A DNA stretch of 64,000 nt from an uncultured Prevotellaceae bacterium (GTDB taxonomy: Bacteria; Bacteroidota; Bacteroidia; Bacteroidales; Bacteroidaceae). The notes below the pieces were generated by a model that worked only from the letters and a program-made list of their open reading frames with translations, was not told the origin of the DNA and did no database searches. The number at the start of each line of letters is the position of its first letter. Positions within the stretch are counted from its first letter, which is position 1. The stretch lies in the NCBI GenBank assembly GCA_900319385.1, contig ONOG01000022.1, positions 1 to 64,000 of the forward strand, given 5' to 3'. Positions 9,086 to 16,773 of the stretch are shown here, one piece after another. A program made the position numbers and the translations under genes.

Positions 9086-9093
9086 TATATTTG
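9086..9093 (+). promoter_or_regulatory. -7 promoter element (TATATTTG)
   Basis: A TAnnTTTG match 31 bp upstream of the ATPase ATG at 9124; it argues against the alternative TTG start at 9091, which would overlap the promoter. Confidence 0.6.
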
Positions 9094-9123
9094 CATCCAA
9101 ATCACATCAGAGGAAAGCTAAAT

Positions 9124-10251
9124 ATGATTCACCGCGAACTGAAATCCAGACTTGAAGAAAAAATGTTCAAGGGCAAAGCCATCATTCTTATGGGGGCAAG
9201 ACAGGTGGGTAAGACGACTCTTTGCAACGAAATACTCAAGCCAAGAGCCGAGAAAGTATTGAAACTCAATTTTGACGAACCCGACATTCGTCAACAATTG
9301 GAGAATCCTACTATGGAAGACCTGAAACGCATCATTGCCGACAACAAGATAATTGTAATGGACGAAGCCCAGCGAGCCACGAACATAGGCTTGACACTAA
9401 AGCGCATTCAGGACAATTTCAAAGAAATTCAACTTTTGGTAACTGGATCTTCTTCACTGAATCTGCGTACTAAAATCAATGAGCCTCTGACAGGACGTAA
9501 ATGGGAATACACGCTCTACCCCATCTCCACGTCCGAACTTATGCACACAGAAGGCCTCTTGCCTACACAGCGTTCACTTGAAAACAGATTGATTTATGGG
9601 TCGTATCCTGATGTCCTCAACTATACAACTGAAGCCAAGGAGACACTTATGAACCTGGCAGACAGTTATCTATATAAAGATTTGTTGGAAATCGACCACA
9701 TCCGAAAGTCTTCCATGATAGAAAAACTGCTGGTTGCCCTCGCCTTGCAAGTGGGCAGTGAAATATCATACAACGAAATCGGACAGACAGTCGGTTCGGA
9801 CAGCAAAACCGTCGAAAAATATATCGACCTGCTTGAAAAAAGTTATATCATCTTCAGGCTTTCAGCGCTCAGTCGCAATCTTCGCAACGAACTGAAGAAA
9901 AGCAAAAAGATTTATTTCTATGACAATGGCATACGCAATGCCATCCTTCAGAACTTCACACCGTTAGCATTGAGAAATGATACTGGAGCCTTGTGGGAGA
10001 ACTTCTTTATCAGTGAACGCATCAAGCACAACCACTACACAGGCCATTATGCCAATTCCTATTTTTGGAGAACCAAGACGCAACAAGAAATCGACTACAT
10101 CGAAGAATGCGACGGAACAATGACAGCCTTCGAAATGAAATGGAATCCAAGAAAAGGCGGCATATCATTTCCCAAAGCATTCATGGAAGCATATCCCGTC
10201 AAAGAATCTGTCATCATCACTCCAGATAATTATCTGGACTATCTGCAATAA
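9124..10251 (+). CDS. AAA_14 / DUF4143 ATP-binding protein
   Basis: A 375-residue ATPase with an N-terminal AAA_14 domain: Walker A GARQVGKTTL (about residues 23-32), Walker B-like KIIVMDEAQ, and sensor segment LLVTGSSSL. A C-terminal DUF4143 domain follows, with a winged-helix-like stretch (the SEISYNEIGQTVG segment, then KTVEKYIDLL) and a nuclease-like end (FWRTKTQQEIDYIEE, then AFEMKW). These proteins are abundant and mobile in Bacteroidetes; their function is not established, though a defence or DNA-related role has been suggested. The ATG at 9124 has GAGGAAAG just upstream. Base composition is lower in GC than in ygiQ. Confidence 0.9.
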   Translation: MIHRELKSRLEEKMFKGKAIILMGARQVGKTTLCNEILKPRAEKVLKLNFDEPDIRQQLENPTMEDLKRIIADNKIIVMDEAQRATNIGLTLKRIQDNFKEIQLLVTGSSSLNLRTKINEPLTGRKWEYTLYPISTSELMHTEGLLPTQRSLENRLIYGSYPDVLNYTTEAKETLMNLADSYLYKDLLEIDHIRKSSMIEKLLVALALQVGSEISYNEIGQTVGSDSKTVEKYIDLLEKSYIIFRLSALSRNLRNELKKSKKIYFYDNGIRNAILQNFTPLALRNDTGALWENFFISERIKHNHYTGHYANSYFWRTKTQQEIDYIEECDGTMTAFEMKWNPRKGGISFPKAFMEAYPVKESVIITPDNYLDYLQ

Positions 10252-10256
10252 ACCCT

Positions 10257-10721
10257 ATGGAATACTTGTCACAAGAATGCTATGATAAACTGGTAGAGGA
10301 ACTCCACTACCTGGAAAATGTAGAACTGCCAAGGGTGAAAGAAGCGCTCGTCGAGGCACGCGAAAAAGGTGACCTCAGCGAGAACTTCGAGTATCACGCT
10401 GCCCGTCGTGAGCAGTCGCGACTGCTGGGACGCATCCGTTTCAAGCAGCGCGTCATCGAATATGCCCGTGTCATCGACACCTCACGCCTCGACACCGACA
10501 AGGTCGGACTCCTCAGCCGCGTCGCCCTCACCAACCTCACGGGCAACTCACAGACCACCTACACCCTCGTCAGTCCGCACGAAGCCGACATGGGTGCAGG
10601 AAAAATCTCGATCCAGTCGCCCATCGCCCAGGCCCTGTTGGGCAAAAAAGCTGGCGACATCGTCGAAGTCACAGTCCCCGCCGGACAGCTCCGGCTACGT
10701 ATCGACAGCATCGAGTTATAA
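10257..10721 (+). CDS. greA: Transcription elongation factor GreA
   Basis: A 154-residue protein matching GreA. An N-terminal coiled-coil finger (LEELHYLENVELPRVKEALVEA region, then AREKGDLSENFEYHAA) carries the acidic tip Asp/Glu (GDLSENFEY) that stimulates RNA polymerase transcript cleavage. A C-terminal FKBP-like domain follows with SPIAQALLGKKAGDIVEV. It rescues backtracked RNA polymerase. It starts 5 bp after the preceding ATPase gene, an odd partner for a housekeeping factor, which suggests the ATPase gene inserted upstream. Confidence 0.95.
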   Translation: MEYLSQECYDKLVEELHYLENVELPRVKEALVEAREKGDLSENFEYHAARREQSRLLGRIRFKQRVIEYARVIDTSRLDTDKVGLLSRVALTNLTGNSQTTYTLVSPHEADMGAGKISIQSPIAQALLGKKAGDIVEVTVPAGQLRLRIDSIEL

Positions 10722-10887
10722 ATGGAAAGCCCCTATTTAATAATCTTTATGATGAGTGCAGCATTAACTTTTAATACCCCATAACCTCCCCCGTCTTACG
10801 TGAGCCTGCTTCGCAGAGAAATGATTCAAATTAATATCTGAAAAATTTCCAGCCAAAGGCTGCTGAATAAAGTAAAAAGTAAAACGT

Positions 10888-11220
10888 ATGAATCAAGAAC
10901 AGAAAAAGGAAGAGAAGCGAAAGCATCTCATCGAACAATGCCGATACTACAAGGGAGAGCCCGAAAACCCATACGCAGGCACCAGCCATGAGTTGATGTG
11001 GGACTATGAACGAACATGGGTCGAGAAATTGTCTGAATCAGCGGAAGAAGCAGACAAGTTCGACAGAAGACTTGCAGCGGAGCACCTTGACCACCTCCCA
11101 GAGAAATACGGAATCCCCTCATCTCTGGTCGGTCTGCTCCTCGGCCGCTATATGTACTGGAGCGCCCCCTACAACCCCTCCGCCGGCTTTGAGGACTGGC
11201 TACAGGAACAGTACCTGTAA
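10888..11220 (+). CDS. Hypothetical 110-aa protein
   Basis: I do not recognise this small soluble protein. It is rich in charged residues at the N-terminus (MNQEQKKEEKRKHL) and in aromatic residues throughout (CRYYKGEPENPY, HELMWDYERTW, RYMYWSAPYNPS), with no signal peptide or membrane segment. The aromatic-rich pattern and the GF(E)DWL end suggest a compact fold. The ORF has good composition and stands alone between greA and a degraded region. Confidence 0.6.
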   Translation: MNQEQKKEEKRKHLIEQCRYYKGEPENPYAGTSHELMWDYERTWVEKLSESAEEADKFDRRLAAEHLDHLPEKYGIPSSLVGLLLGRYMYWSAPYNPSAGFEDWLQEQYL

Positions 11221-11403
11221 AGCGAAAAAACGTAAAAAAGTCAGCCATCTGTCATAATATCATTAGCCTTGACACATGGTTACTCCAAATGGAAAGTGCA
11301 CCACAGTACATTAAGCAGCCGTCCACAGTTCGCACCGATGCGGACTGTGGACGGTTCCTTTGCCAACCGTGGACAGTTTTTCACTCTACCTCTCAAGTGT
11401 ACA

Positions 11404-11800
11404 ACTTAGCGCCTGAGTTTGATTTCGGCATCGCTCACCAGTTTCCACACTTCATTCTGGATGAAATCGGAGAGTTCCGTCACGTTCTGTTTGTTTGCAC
11501 CGAAGTTGAGGAGGTTGAGGACAGAGCGTGATGACCGCGCGAAATCGTAGCGCGGTTTGCGACAACGGGAGATTTATCTCCCCAAAGGAGTTCGTCACCC
11601 TGCTCTGCTCCGTCCCCGTTGCCACCACCTTCACCTTGACACTCTCCGTGAAGGGCGACACGAACCTGCCACGCCGCGCCTCCATCATGAAATGCACATC
11701 GTCACACGCAATGTTGCTGAAGTGTGTCTTCGTCTGAAACACATGCTTCACCGCCGTATACACCCTCCAACCTTATCCGCGCATTGTTCGGAGAGAGCAA
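11404..11800 (-). pseudogene. Degraded gene of unknown function
   Basis: On the minus strand, protein-like sequence continues through at least two frame changes. One part in about 11764-11800 reads NNARIRLEG. A central part reads VYTAVKHVFQTKTHF onward to SLPLSQ-like text ending near FRAVITL (about 11763-11530). The last part, in another frame, reads LNLLNFGANKQNV and ends VSDAEIKLRR then stop (about 11525-11404). No single frame covers it. I do not recognise the family. It could be a decayed gene or simply carry sequence errors. Confidence 0.4.
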
Positions 11801-11803
11801 ACA

Positions 11804-11989
11804 CTACTTACCCCAAGGCTCCTTGTGGATACTATATTTCGCTATTTTCTCAGCCAATTGACTAATTATCTTCCAACGCGTCGTCATCCAACTACCACAA
11901 TGCGGACATTTAGGAGGAAGATAAGTTAAAATCACATCACCTTCAGTGAATGTTTTTTTGCACTTTAAGCAATAACAAGTAGAATTCAT
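11804..11989 (-). CDS. Small zinc-ribbon protein
   Basis: A 61-residue protein with two CxxC knuckles (CYCLKCKKTF and KCPHCGSW) spaced as in a rubredoxin-like zinc ribbon, followed by a basic helical tail. The ATG at 11989 is preferred over an upstream TTG. It is the last gene of a probable minus-strand operon with the two coiled-coil proteins and the 413-aa protein upstream. Function unknown; nucleic acid or protein binding through the zinc ribbon is likely. Confidence 0.6.
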   Translation of the reverse strand: MNSTCYCLKCKKTFTEGDVILTYLPPKCPHCGSWMTTRWKIISQLAEKIAKYSIHKEPWGK

Positions 11990-12064
11990 AATATAGATGA
12001 TTACCAATAATTAGCAATCAAGATGCAACCAGATGGTATTCAGTTGTTTATCTTAAAAGATGGA

Positions 12065-12415
12065 TCAAAGACCATCTTCTAACTCATCAATAAGACTATC
12101 TTTTTCCCTATCTATTTCTTTCCATTTTTCACGTTCACGCTCATGTTCTTCATGCATCCTTTGCATTTTAACTTCATCGCGCTCCGCTTGCTCAATTGTG
12201 CCTTGTTTTCTTCCGTCTTTTTTACCTATTTGATAAACATGGCTCGTACCAGGCAAATCCTCAGTAAAAGTTTCTTTTACTGATTCTTCTAGACATTGCC
12301 TGAACGGTTTCCCCGTTTCTTTCTTTTTTTGAAGAGCATCAAATATATGACCTTCTATTAGGCCGCCAGCACCACCTAACAAACCTTTCTTAATCAACAA
12401 ACGCTTTAATCCCAT
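12065..12415 (-). CDS. Glycine-rich/coiled-coil small protein (paralogue B)
   Basis: A 116-residue protein with a short glycine-rich N-terminal segment (KKGLLGGAGGLIEG) and a long charged coiled coil at the C-terminus (MQRMHEEHEREREKWKEIDR). Its C-terminal half is homologous to that of the neighbour at 12426-12761: GKKDG...GTIEQAERDEVKM here corresponds to GKKEGTAEQAARDEKKM there, followed by the same H-HE-R-W heptad pattern. The two arose by duplication but have different N-termini. The gene starts 10 bp after its paralogue. Function unknown; a role as partners of the 413-aa upstream protein is inferred from the operon. Confidence 0.65.
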   Translation of the reverse strand: MGLKRLLIKKGLLGGAGGLIEGHIFDALQKKKETGKPFRQCLEESVKETFTEDLPGTSHVYQIGKKDGRKQGTIEQAERDEVKMQRMHEEHEREREKWKEIDREKDSLIDELEDGL

Positions 12416-12425
12416 AACATGCAAC

Positions 12426-12761
12426 TTATTGATTTTCTACTTCATCCAGTAAATCTTCATACTCTTGTTTTTCTTCATTCCACCGTTTGCGGTCATTCTC
12501 ATGTTGTTGATGCAGGTCGTTCATTTTCTTCTCATCACGAGCAGCTTGTTCTGCTGTTCCTTCTTTTTTTCCTTTATTATGGCCAACAGCTTCACCAACA
12601 GCATATGCTCCGCCAGCCACAGCTACTCCTCCGGCACCTGCAACATACTTTGTACCATGCTTACTAAAATGTTGAGTAATAGCGTTCCACAAAATGGAAC
12701 CACCTTTAGCAAGAGCAATTCCTGCAGACTCCATTAAAGGAAATAAAATTTTATCAATCAT
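12426..12761 (-). CDS. Glycine-zipper/coiled-coil small protein (paralogue A)
   Basis: A 111-residue protein. Residues about 38-60 (YVAGAGGVAVAGGAYAVGEA) are small and hydrophobic with regular glycines, like a glycine zipper that could insert into or lie on a membrane. A GHNKGKKEGTAEQAARDEKKM linker and a coiled coil with HQQHENDRKRW follow. It lies 3 bp after the 413-aa gene and 10 bp before its own paralogue, so all three are almost certainly co-transcribed. No family is recognised. Confidence 0.65.
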   Translation of the reverse strand: MIDKILFPLMESAGIALAKGGSILWNAITQHFSKHGTKYVAGAGGVAVAGGAYAVGEAVGHNKGKKEGTAEQAARDEKKMNDLHQQHENDRKRWNEEKQEYEDLLDEVENQ

Positions 12762-12764
12762 AGA

Positions 12765-14006
12765 CTATATATTATAAATGTTGTTTTTTGATTCAATGAT
12801 TTTATCCCACTCATTGAAGATAAATTCCTCTTTTATTTTTAAAATGTATTTTGTATCTGTAATTAATCTGTAAACCGTAACCAAAAAACCACCTAAATCA
12901 AAGTTCTTTATGGCATTTTCATCACCCATGTAGGCGCGACATGCCGTTTGTACCACATCTGATGAGGTTGCTATCATATTGGAATATAAAATAATCTTTC
13001 TTGTTCTGACATTGTATAATTCCTTGTCAAAATCCTTTTGGGGATTATAAAAGAACTTATGTATCGCTCCAATAATCATATTAATCATGACAGATTGTGC
13101 AGCAGATTTCATTGTTCTTCTGAGAATCTGTGTATCGTATAGATAATCCAAATAGTCATAGCCATCCTTGTATATATCATATGCTTTATCAGAATCCAAT
13201 AAACTGAGAAACGGAACAGGTAAGCCTAATTTTGTATATTTGTCCGAAGTAAGATGAAGTCCCTGCGAAAACAAAGCCGCATATAATCTATGTTTGTCTT
13301 CGCCAATACTTTCGAAAGCATTGGTAAAAACGTTCCAATTCGTAGTCCTTTCTTTCCAACAGAAATTAGACCCCATATCAACCCTATAAGACTCTATATA
13401 AGGTATTCTTATGGATTTTTCTCCAAGTTGATATTCCGGACAAATCGTAATGGTGTCGCTGATAATATTTGCGACACCAAATATCCATCCAAGAACAGGA
13501 TCATGACCTAAAGTCTTTACTCTATGCTGGCCACCATGCATGTTTCGCTCATTAAAATCCTGACCAGAATGTCTTGTTGCGTCGTAAGGAACTTTTATAG
13601 TAAATGCTATTTCTTGCCAAGATCGATAACCTTTTTCACTTTTTTTTGATGCCCAATTCTTGTGCTTCTTCTTATATTCTTCTATTTCTTCTTTTTCCAT
13701 CTCTTTAATGATGTCATCATCATGGTCTAAACGATCTTCATCAAGATATCTTTCCTGAAATTTCGGAAGCATATATATACGCACAAGCTGTAATGCTGTT
13801 GCCAACATCAATATAGATACATCTGTTTTGGATAAAGATGTTCTTTTTTCGAATGTCATATCCAATTTTTCTAAAATGGATGGCGCATTATGTAATACAC
13901 TGATGACACGTTTTTCTTCATTTCGATGTTCGTCAAAGTCTTTCCAAAGAGCCTCAGATTTTGCTCTTATTGCGTCGCGACGTCTTTTAAAATCCTCTTT
14001 ATCCAT
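12765..14006 (-). CDS. Uncharacterised 413-aa protein with HGGxHR...GHDP motif
   Basis: The N-terminal 110 residues are helical, with a predicted coil (KEMEKEEIEEYKKKHKN). The central block contains YDATRHSGQDF, NMHGGQHRVKTLGHDPVLGW and IFGVANIISDT, a His/Asp-rich stretch that looks like the conserved core. The C-terminal third is helical with hydrophobic segments (the SAAQSVMINMIIGAIHKFF region) suggesting membrane contact. I have an impression that similar HGGxHR...GHDPxLG proteins occur widely in bacteria but know no function. The ATG at 14006 is chosen over a TTG five codons upstream. It heads a tight minus-strand operon with two coiled-coil proteins and a zinc-ribbon peptide. No promoter of the TAnnTTTG type is visible upstream. 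Confidence 0.75.
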   Translation of the reverse strand: MDKEDFKRRRDAIRAKSEALWKDFDEHRNEEKRVISVLHNAPSILEKLDMTFEKRTSLSKTDVSILMLATALQLVRIYMLPKFQERYLDEDRLDHDDDIIKEMEKEEIEEYKKKHKNWASKKSEKGYRSWQEIAFTIKVPYDATRHSGQDFNERNMHGGQHRVKTLGHDPVLGWIFGVANIISDTITICPEYQLGEKSIRIPYIESYRVDMGSNFCWKERTTNWNVFTNAFESIGEDKHRLYAALFSQGLHLTSDKYTKLGLPVPFLSLLDSDKAYDIYKDGYDYLDYLYDTQILRRTMKSAAQSVMINMIIGAIHKFFYNPQKDFDKELYNVRTRKIILYSNMIATSSDVVQTACRAYMGDENAIKNFDLGGFLVTVYRLITDTKYILKIKEEFIFNEWDKIIESKNNIYNI

Positions 14007-14392
14007 CTTTTTGCTGTACAAGTATTCTTTTTAATAAGATTAGTTAATCCTTTTTGGATCATTTTGCATGCGGTAACTTGTAGGAATGTCCGATTCTTAG
14101 TAGCTTTGCAGGCAATTCAAAACTCCTAAAAACGACATTTCCATATATAAAATGACCTATACGTCCTAAAAGAATTAGAAAATCTTAATCATCAGGCATA
14201 CCACACCAACCGCATTATTCACACTCATAACAACCTCCTTCCCTGATACATAATCTGCATGATATCCCATAAACATTTCTCCTATCTGCCGCAAAGTCCA
14301 CGGAGCAGCGTTTAGTGTTATTAAGTGTTGGAATGAAGGCCGGTAGTGGACTTGCAAAATACCTTCCTAATAATTAGTTCTACTGCAATATA

Positions 14393-14695
14393 TCACAAAA
14401 AGGGCACAGCCTTAACTTCGCCATAATTTGCCTTGTTAGGTTTTCTGGGAAATACCTGTGTCAACAAATATAGTAAAGCAGTCCGTGTCCTTGTAGAAGG
14501 ATACTGACGTGCTTGACTAAATTGTTTGTGACACGTGGTTGAGTTGAATTTCCCAAATTCAACAAGGTCAAACGATTTGGTCTTGCTCGTCTTGCAATAT
14601 GTCTGCCGATGTCCTTTCGGACGTTCGACATCGCAAATGTAGTGCATTTCGGGGAAACGACCAAACATTTGGCAGAAAATTTCTTTCTGTGACAT
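14393..14695 (-). CDS. Possible 100-aa ORF, uncertain
   Basis: An ATG-started minus-strand frame whose product is basic and rich in Lys, Arg, Thr and His, with no recognisable motif or signal. A second overlapping frame is also open. The region carries a perfect hairpin GTTGAATTT/AAATTCAAC near 14541-14561. It may be a repeat or a decayed sequence rather than a gene. The rest of 14007-14731 shows nothing else I can support. Confidence 0.25.
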   Translation of the reverse strand: MSQKEIFCQMFGRFPEMHYICDVERPKGHRQTYCKTSKTKSFDLVEFGKFNSTTCHKQFSQARQYPSTRTRTALLYLLTQVFPRKPNKANYGEVKAVPFL

Positions 14696-14731
14696 ATCAC
14701 GGACTGCTTTGACGTGCGGCGATGCTATGGA

Positions 14732-14878
14732 TCAGCTTTCTTCATCATAGTCTTCGCACTTTTCTTTACCACGTTGCAGGTAGGGTTTGACCTTATCGAC
14801 CAGACCAGCTTCTTTTGCTGCGTTGTAGAACACCAGGATAGCGATGGCTACACTGAGGAAATTCAAAATAGACTTCAT
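14732..14878 (-). CDS. 48-aa single-pass membrane peptide
   Basis: Reads MKSILNFLSVAIAILVFYNA followed by a soluble charged tail (KVKPYLQRGKEKC, then an acidic end DYDEES). The hydrophobic stretch of about 15-17 residues at the N-terminus could be a membrane anchor or uncleaved signal. It lies upstream of and opposite to nothing; both flanking genes are on the same strand, with the MORN protein gene 62 bp further up. Function unknown. Confidence 0.5.
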   Translation of the reverse strand: MKSILNFLSVAIAILVFYNAAKEAGLVDKVKPYLQRGKEKCEDYDEES

Positions 14879-14939
14879 AACATTTGTGTTTAAAAGTTAA
14901 ACATTAGAGATAAAAAAATATTTCTGGTTGTTTCAAGAT

Positions 14940-16559
14940 TTAATTGTCATAGGTTTTCTGGAGTTTCAATCTGCCAGTAGTTTCATGTAGGAGTGTCCCG
15001 TTTGCATCCAGTACAAAGTTGTGCTTTTCAAACACGATACGTCCATCGACAATGTCGTATTTGCCTGTTTCCGTCTTGGTAAATTCTTTCGCAAACATAC
15101 CTTGCTGTATCAGATACCCCCTGTCGTACCTTTTCAGTTTTTTACTGTCGATGTAGGTGTTCTGACGCAACGTCGCTTCGCCTGTAGCCGTGAACTGAAG
15201 GGTGAACTTGGTCATCAGGGCATGAAAATCGTAGAAAAGCTGTGATTCCGGCAGATAGTCCGTCAGCGGCATTTCTGCTGTAAACTGACAGCCTTCCAGA
15301 TGTGCGTGATAGAAGTCTTCGATTTTCTTTTGCTGTTCTTTCAGTTTCCTTTCTTCTATGTCCTGAAGTTTGCTTATTTGTTCTTCCATATATTCCTTAA
15401 AGCCCTGACTCTTTTGGACATCAGCGTCAAAGGCAAATGCAACTCTGGTGCCTGCTTCATTATTGAAGACGATTGAATCGGATTGTATGTCAAACGCATA
15501 GACATATTCTCTGCGGGGCTTAACGAGTTGGGGTTTTATTGCCTTAGCCTCAAATTCTGCCATCGAACGGATGATTGTGTTTTTGAGTTTTATGCTTTCT
15601 TGCCTTTGCCGCTCGGCAGTTTGATCGACGGGGTCTAAGTCGATGGGATAGCTGCCTGTCAGTCTGCGTACAGCTTCTTCCCAATCAAGCTTTGACAGTC
15701 CTTTCGGCAATACTCCTGGGTCTATTTGATAAGATTTATAATTCTTGAGTTCAGATGTAATCGGCTTATTGTAATAGTCGGCGTATTCCTGCTTAGGCTT
15801 TTCTTCGGCTAATTCATTGCCCCAAGCCACATAGCCATGTCCACTGATGGTTTTGCCATTTGCAAGATGCCTGTCAAAAATGATGTCATCTGAGATATTG
15901 CCAATTGCCTGACCAGAATAAAATACTCCATCCTTCACTGTTCCGTTCACATACTGAGTTTCATCGAAATGCATATAGATTCCTTCACGCATAGTGCCCT
16001 GTTCCGTCCAGTCGCCTTGCAAATACGAACATGTGCCGAACATGGTTCCATGTCTGAAATTTCCGTCAATGAAATCACCTGTAAGCGTAATTGACGGGGA
16101 ATTAAAAGCAGTACCATCACTCATCAAGACACCATTTCCCGTCTTAATCTTGAAGTCTGGTTCCCAAGTACCTTCATACTTTTGCTCCGTTTTTTCGGAA
16201 GCCCACTTTCCTTCCACAAAGACATCGTCTTCCCAGCGTCCAGTATAGGTTCCGTCTGAGGAATGAAATGTTCCGTTACCCGAACGCTTGCCCATCACCC
16301 ACTCACCTTCATAAGTGGTTCCATTGGCATACTTCATTACGCCCAGACCATGTGGCTGCTTTTTCTTGCATTTTCCTTCGTAGTAGTCACCGTTCGGATA
16401 CTTGATTTTCTTGGCTTCCATCGGCATTACCACAAACATAAAGACCAGCAAAACCAAACACGTTGAACTCATTTGTGTCATCTTTTTCCATGCGCAAAGT
16501 ACATAGTCAACAAGGGATAAGATGATACTTGATTGACTTTTTTCTTGAATTGTTTTCAT
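14940..16559 (-). CDS. MORN-repeat protein, exported or membrane-anchored
   Basis: A 539-residue protein starting at the ATG at 16559. After a hydrophobic segment (TCLVLLVFMFVVMPMEA, about residues 33-49) come at least three MORN units (YPNGDYYEGKCKKKQPHGLG, YANGTTYEGEWVMGKRSGNG, SDGTYTGRWEDD), more degenerate units, and a coiled stretch (EEQISKLQDIEERKLKEQQK). MORN repeats form elongated beta-hairpin arrays that bind lipids or proteins. The C-terminal part (about 430-539) looks like a beta-rich lipocalin-like domain (FTATGEATLRQNTY, YDIVDGRIVF, HNFVLDANGTLLHE). The role is unknown; the hydrophobic segment suggests envelope location. Confidence 0.75.
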   Translation of the reverse strand: MKTIQEKSQSSIILSLVDYVLCAWKKMTQMSSTCLVLLVFMFVVMPMEAKKIKYPNGDYYEGKCKKKQPHGLGVMKYANGTTYEGEWVMGKRSGNGTFHSSDGTYTGRWEDDVFVEGKWASEKTEQKYEGTWEPDFKIKTGNGVLMSDGTAFNSPSITLTGDFIDGNFRHGTMFGTCSYLQGDWTEQGTMREGIYMHFDETQYVNGTVKDGVFYSGQAIGNISDDIIFDRHLANGKTISGHGYVAWGNELAEEKPKQEYADYYNKPITSELKNYKSYQIDPGVLPKGLSKLDWEEAVRRLTGSYPIDLDPVDQTAERQRQESIKLKNTIIRSMAEFEAKAIKPQLVKPRREYVYAFDIQSDSIVFNNEAGTRVAFAFDADVQKSQGFKEYMEEQISKLQDIEERKLKEQQKKIEDFYHAHLEGCQFTAEMPLTDYLPESQLFYDFHALMTKFTLQFTATGEATLRQNTYIDSKKLKRYDRGYLIQQGMFAKEFTKTETGKYDIVDGRIVFEKHNFVLDANGTLLHETTGRLKLQKTYDN

Positions 16560-16739
16560 TGTTTTTTTTGATTTAAGTGTTAGTAAAAAACGAATTTTAT
16601 GATGCAAAGAAACGTATTCCGAAGCAGAAAGGAAATTTTCGAAAAAAGTTTTTTCTCACGAAACTGCATTTTGTGGGCTACTCCGTAAGAAGTGACGGAA
16701 AAGTGAGGAAAAAATGATGGAGAAAAGGGATTATTTACT

Positions 16740-16747
16740 TATCTTTG
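16740..16747 (+). promoter_or_regulatory. -7 promoter element (TATCTTTG)
   Basis: A TAnnTTTG match 26 bp before the ATG at 16774; it makes the upstream TTG at 16756 an unlikely start. Confidence 0.6.
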
Positions 16748-16773
16748 CGGCATAATTGACAAATAAGCGGAAG

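Noticed and set aside
9091-9123. Upstream TTG start for the AAA/DUF4143 gene
   Set aside because: It overlaps the -7 element, and the ATG at 9124 has a better leader.
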